64,000 bases of DNA from positions 4,064,668 through 4,128,667 of the forward strand of contig NZ_LGYA01000001.1 in assembly GCF_001273755.1 (NCBI RefSeq), written 5' to 3'. The number at the start of each line of letters is the position of its first letter. The first letter of the stretch is position 1. This document shows positions 62,697-64,000 of the stretch, piece after piece. The translations under genes were made by a program, and so were the position numbers. The notes beneath the pieces are model-generated. The model searched no databases and had not been told where the DNA came from. It saw only the letters and a list, made by a program, of their open reading frames with translations. Source of the DNA: Peribacillus butanolivorans (GTDB taxonomy: Bacteria > Bacillota > Bacilli > Bacillales > DSM-1321).

Positions 62697-62737
62697 AAAA
62701 AGCAGTGCCATTCGATTAGAAATGGCACTGCTTTTTT
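62697..62737 (+). terminator. Terminator of the yhgE-like gene
   Basis: AAAAAGCAGTGCCATT pairs with AATGGCACTGCTTTTT, T run follows. Confidence 0.88.
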
Positions 62738-62875
62738 ATCTCTCCGCTTTTACTTGCAAAAAAAGCATGATCACAAGCATATTCCGAAAAGGAAACCGCC
62801 ATGACCATGCCTTAATCTATAACCTATTCTAAAATTATTAACTGCACCATTTAGTCATTCAGACATTACTTATGA

Positions 62876-64000
62876 TTAAGCGGTCTGATCAGCTTTTTCA
62901 GCTGGCTTATCTTTTGCCGGCCATGCGCGCTTAATAAATAATGACAAAATCAACGCCACAGCTGCGATAAAGGTAGACACAAAGAAGGAAAAGTTAATCC
63001 CATCCAGCATGGCCTGCATCCCGATTTGGGCCTGCATTTGATCCATCATCTCAGTAGTAGGCTGACCTGTTAATTTGCTCATCGCTTTAGTCATAAGATC
63101 CTCACCAGTCGAAGCTGACCGGTTAGACATGACCGTAACAAGTAGTGCTGTACCGATTGCTCCGGAAACCTGGTTCAGCGTATTATTCATCGCTGTACCA
63201 TGTGGGTTCATACGGGCTGGCAGCGAGTTTAAACCATTTGTCATGATAGGCATCATTGCCATCGACAACCCGAATGACCGGATTGAAAACAATAGTACAA
63301 TATGTGTATATGAAGTATCCATTGATAATTTACTGAAGAAATACGTTGTGACCACGGTGATAAACAAACCGATTGAAGCAAGCACGCGTGCTCCGAACTT
63401 ATCGAAGAGCTTACCTGTGATCGGTGACATGAGGGCCATTAATAGTGCTCCAGGCAGCATCAGCAATCCTGAATCAAATGGTGAAATGCCACGGACTGTT
63501 TGTGTATACAATGGCATTAGGATCATTGCCGAAAACATTGCCATATTTAGTACGATCGAAATGGTTGCAGATAAAGCAAACATTGGATGTTTAAAAATCT
63601 TGAATTCAAGCATCGGTGTTTCCATTTTAAGCTGGCGTGTAATGAAAAGGACCAGTGAAACGGCACCAACTATTAATGTTCCGTATACCAAAGGACTATC
63701 CCAGCCCTTGCTTCCTGCTGAGCTAAATCCATACAACAAGCCGCCAAAGCCTAAGCTTGATAAAATGACAGATAGAATATCAATTTTGATATCAACTTTT
63801 TCTTTCTTGTCTTTAAGTTTAAAGAACCCAAAAATAAGAACCAGTAAAGCAAGAGGTGTAATAAAGTGGAAAAGCATTCTCCAATCATAATGTTCGATAA
63901 TCCAGCCTGAAAGCGTCGGCCCGATAGCAGGAGCAAACATCATGACTAAACCAAACAATCCCATCGCCGAGCCGCGTTTTTCAACAGGGAAGGCAGTTAA
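62876..64000 (-). CDS. DHA2-family MFS multidrug exporter, 5' end outside window
   Basis: The frame is open to base 64000, reading LTAFPVEKRGSAMGLFGLV before the first internal ATG, so the N-terminal part (about 120-130 residues) is missing. About nine or ten of the 14 helices are visible, with motif C-like GPTLSGWIIEHYDWRMLFHF. The sequence resembles LmrB/EmrB drug efflux pumps. It is convergent with the yhgE-like gene. Confidence 0.85.
   Translation of the reverse strand, partial: LTAFPVEKRGSAMGLFGLVMMFAPAIGPTLSGWIIEHYDWRMLFHFITPLALLVLIFGFFKLKDKKEKVDIKIDILSVILSSLGFGGLLYGFSSAGSKGWDSPLVYGTLIVGAVSLVLFITRQLKMETPMLEFKIFKHPMFALSATISIVLNMAMFSAMILMPLYTQTVRGISPFDSGLLMLPGALLMALMSPITGKLFDKFGARVLASIGLFITVVTTYFFSKLSMDTSYTHIVLLFSIRSFGLSMAMMPIMTNGLNSLPARMNPHGTAMNNTLNQVSGAIGTALLVTVMSNRSASTGEDLMTKAMSKLTGQPTTEMMDQMQAQIGMQAMLDGINFSFFVSTFIAAVALILSLFIKRAWPAKDKPAEKADQTA

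Noticed and set aside
63075..63890. 271-residue plus-strand frame opposite the DHA2 exporter
   Set aside because: Complement of a clear MFS gene; no ribosome site and no domain.

Overview
The window looks like chromosome of a low-GC Gram-positive spore-former of the Bacillaceae. The gene content (citST-citM, adaAB, tcyP, ccdA, liaIH-liaFSR, a complete bacterial kynurenine operon), AAGGAGG-type ribosome sites, frequent TTG/GTG starts and hairpin-plus-T-run terminators all fit. A Peribacillus/Bacillus simplex-like organism is my best guess, but that is inference from gene content. No rRNA or tRNA gene was seen.

Layout. 1-0.3 kb: right end of an IS200/IS605-type element with the tail of TnpB. 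0.4-4.4 kb: citrate uptake (citM with a CcpA-type cre) and its CitS/CitT two-component system. 4.5-12 kb: a collagen-like protein, alkA, a LuxR/GAF regulator diverging from two tandem SDR dehydrogenases, then adaA-adaB plus a 2OG-Fe(II) oxygenase. A 16-nt motif is shared by the alkA and adaA upstream regions and ties the alkylation-repair genes together. 12-24.5 kb: Nudix, ROK regulator plus MFS permease, VOC proteins, cutC, EamA exporter, GNAT, an ECF sigma factor/DUF4179 pair, tcyP and a PAP2 phosphatase. 24.7-26.4 kb: an amino-acid permease behind a clear T-box leader. 27-31 kb: a secreted orphan protein, a small HTH protein, ccdA and a LacY-like MFS. 31-34.7 kb: the Lia cell-envelope stress module. 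34.9-35.35 kb: a 23-copy tandem array. 35.5-40.8 kb: a TetR regulator and kynU-permease-kynA-kynB, which convert tryptophan to anthranilate. 41-50.5 kb: LysE, Dph6-like ATPase, an MBL-fold gene enclosed by long inverted repeats, dispersed hairpin repeats, a MerR regulator with a frameshifted GAP-family gene, and a PLD-family enzyme. 50.8-51.1 kb: a probable type I toxin. 51.7-54.4 kb: a polysaccharide deacetylase and a group IIC-like intron inserted just after an intrinsic terminator. 54.4-58.4 kb: the Hen1-Pnkp RNA-repair operon. 59.2-59.6 kb: a second tandem array of about 24 units. 59.7-64 kb: LysR, YhgE/Pip-like membrane protein and a DHA2 exporter cut by the window end.

The items most deserving a second look are the two unrelated intergenic arrays with a similar period of about 20 bp, the shared alkA/adaA box together with the oxygenase in the ada operon, the Hen1-Pnkp operon whose terminator hosts a group IIC-like intron, the MBL cassette between inverted repeats, the holin-like toxin locus, and several micro-ORFs with strong ribosome sites. 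All family assignments were made by reading the sequence; no database search was run.
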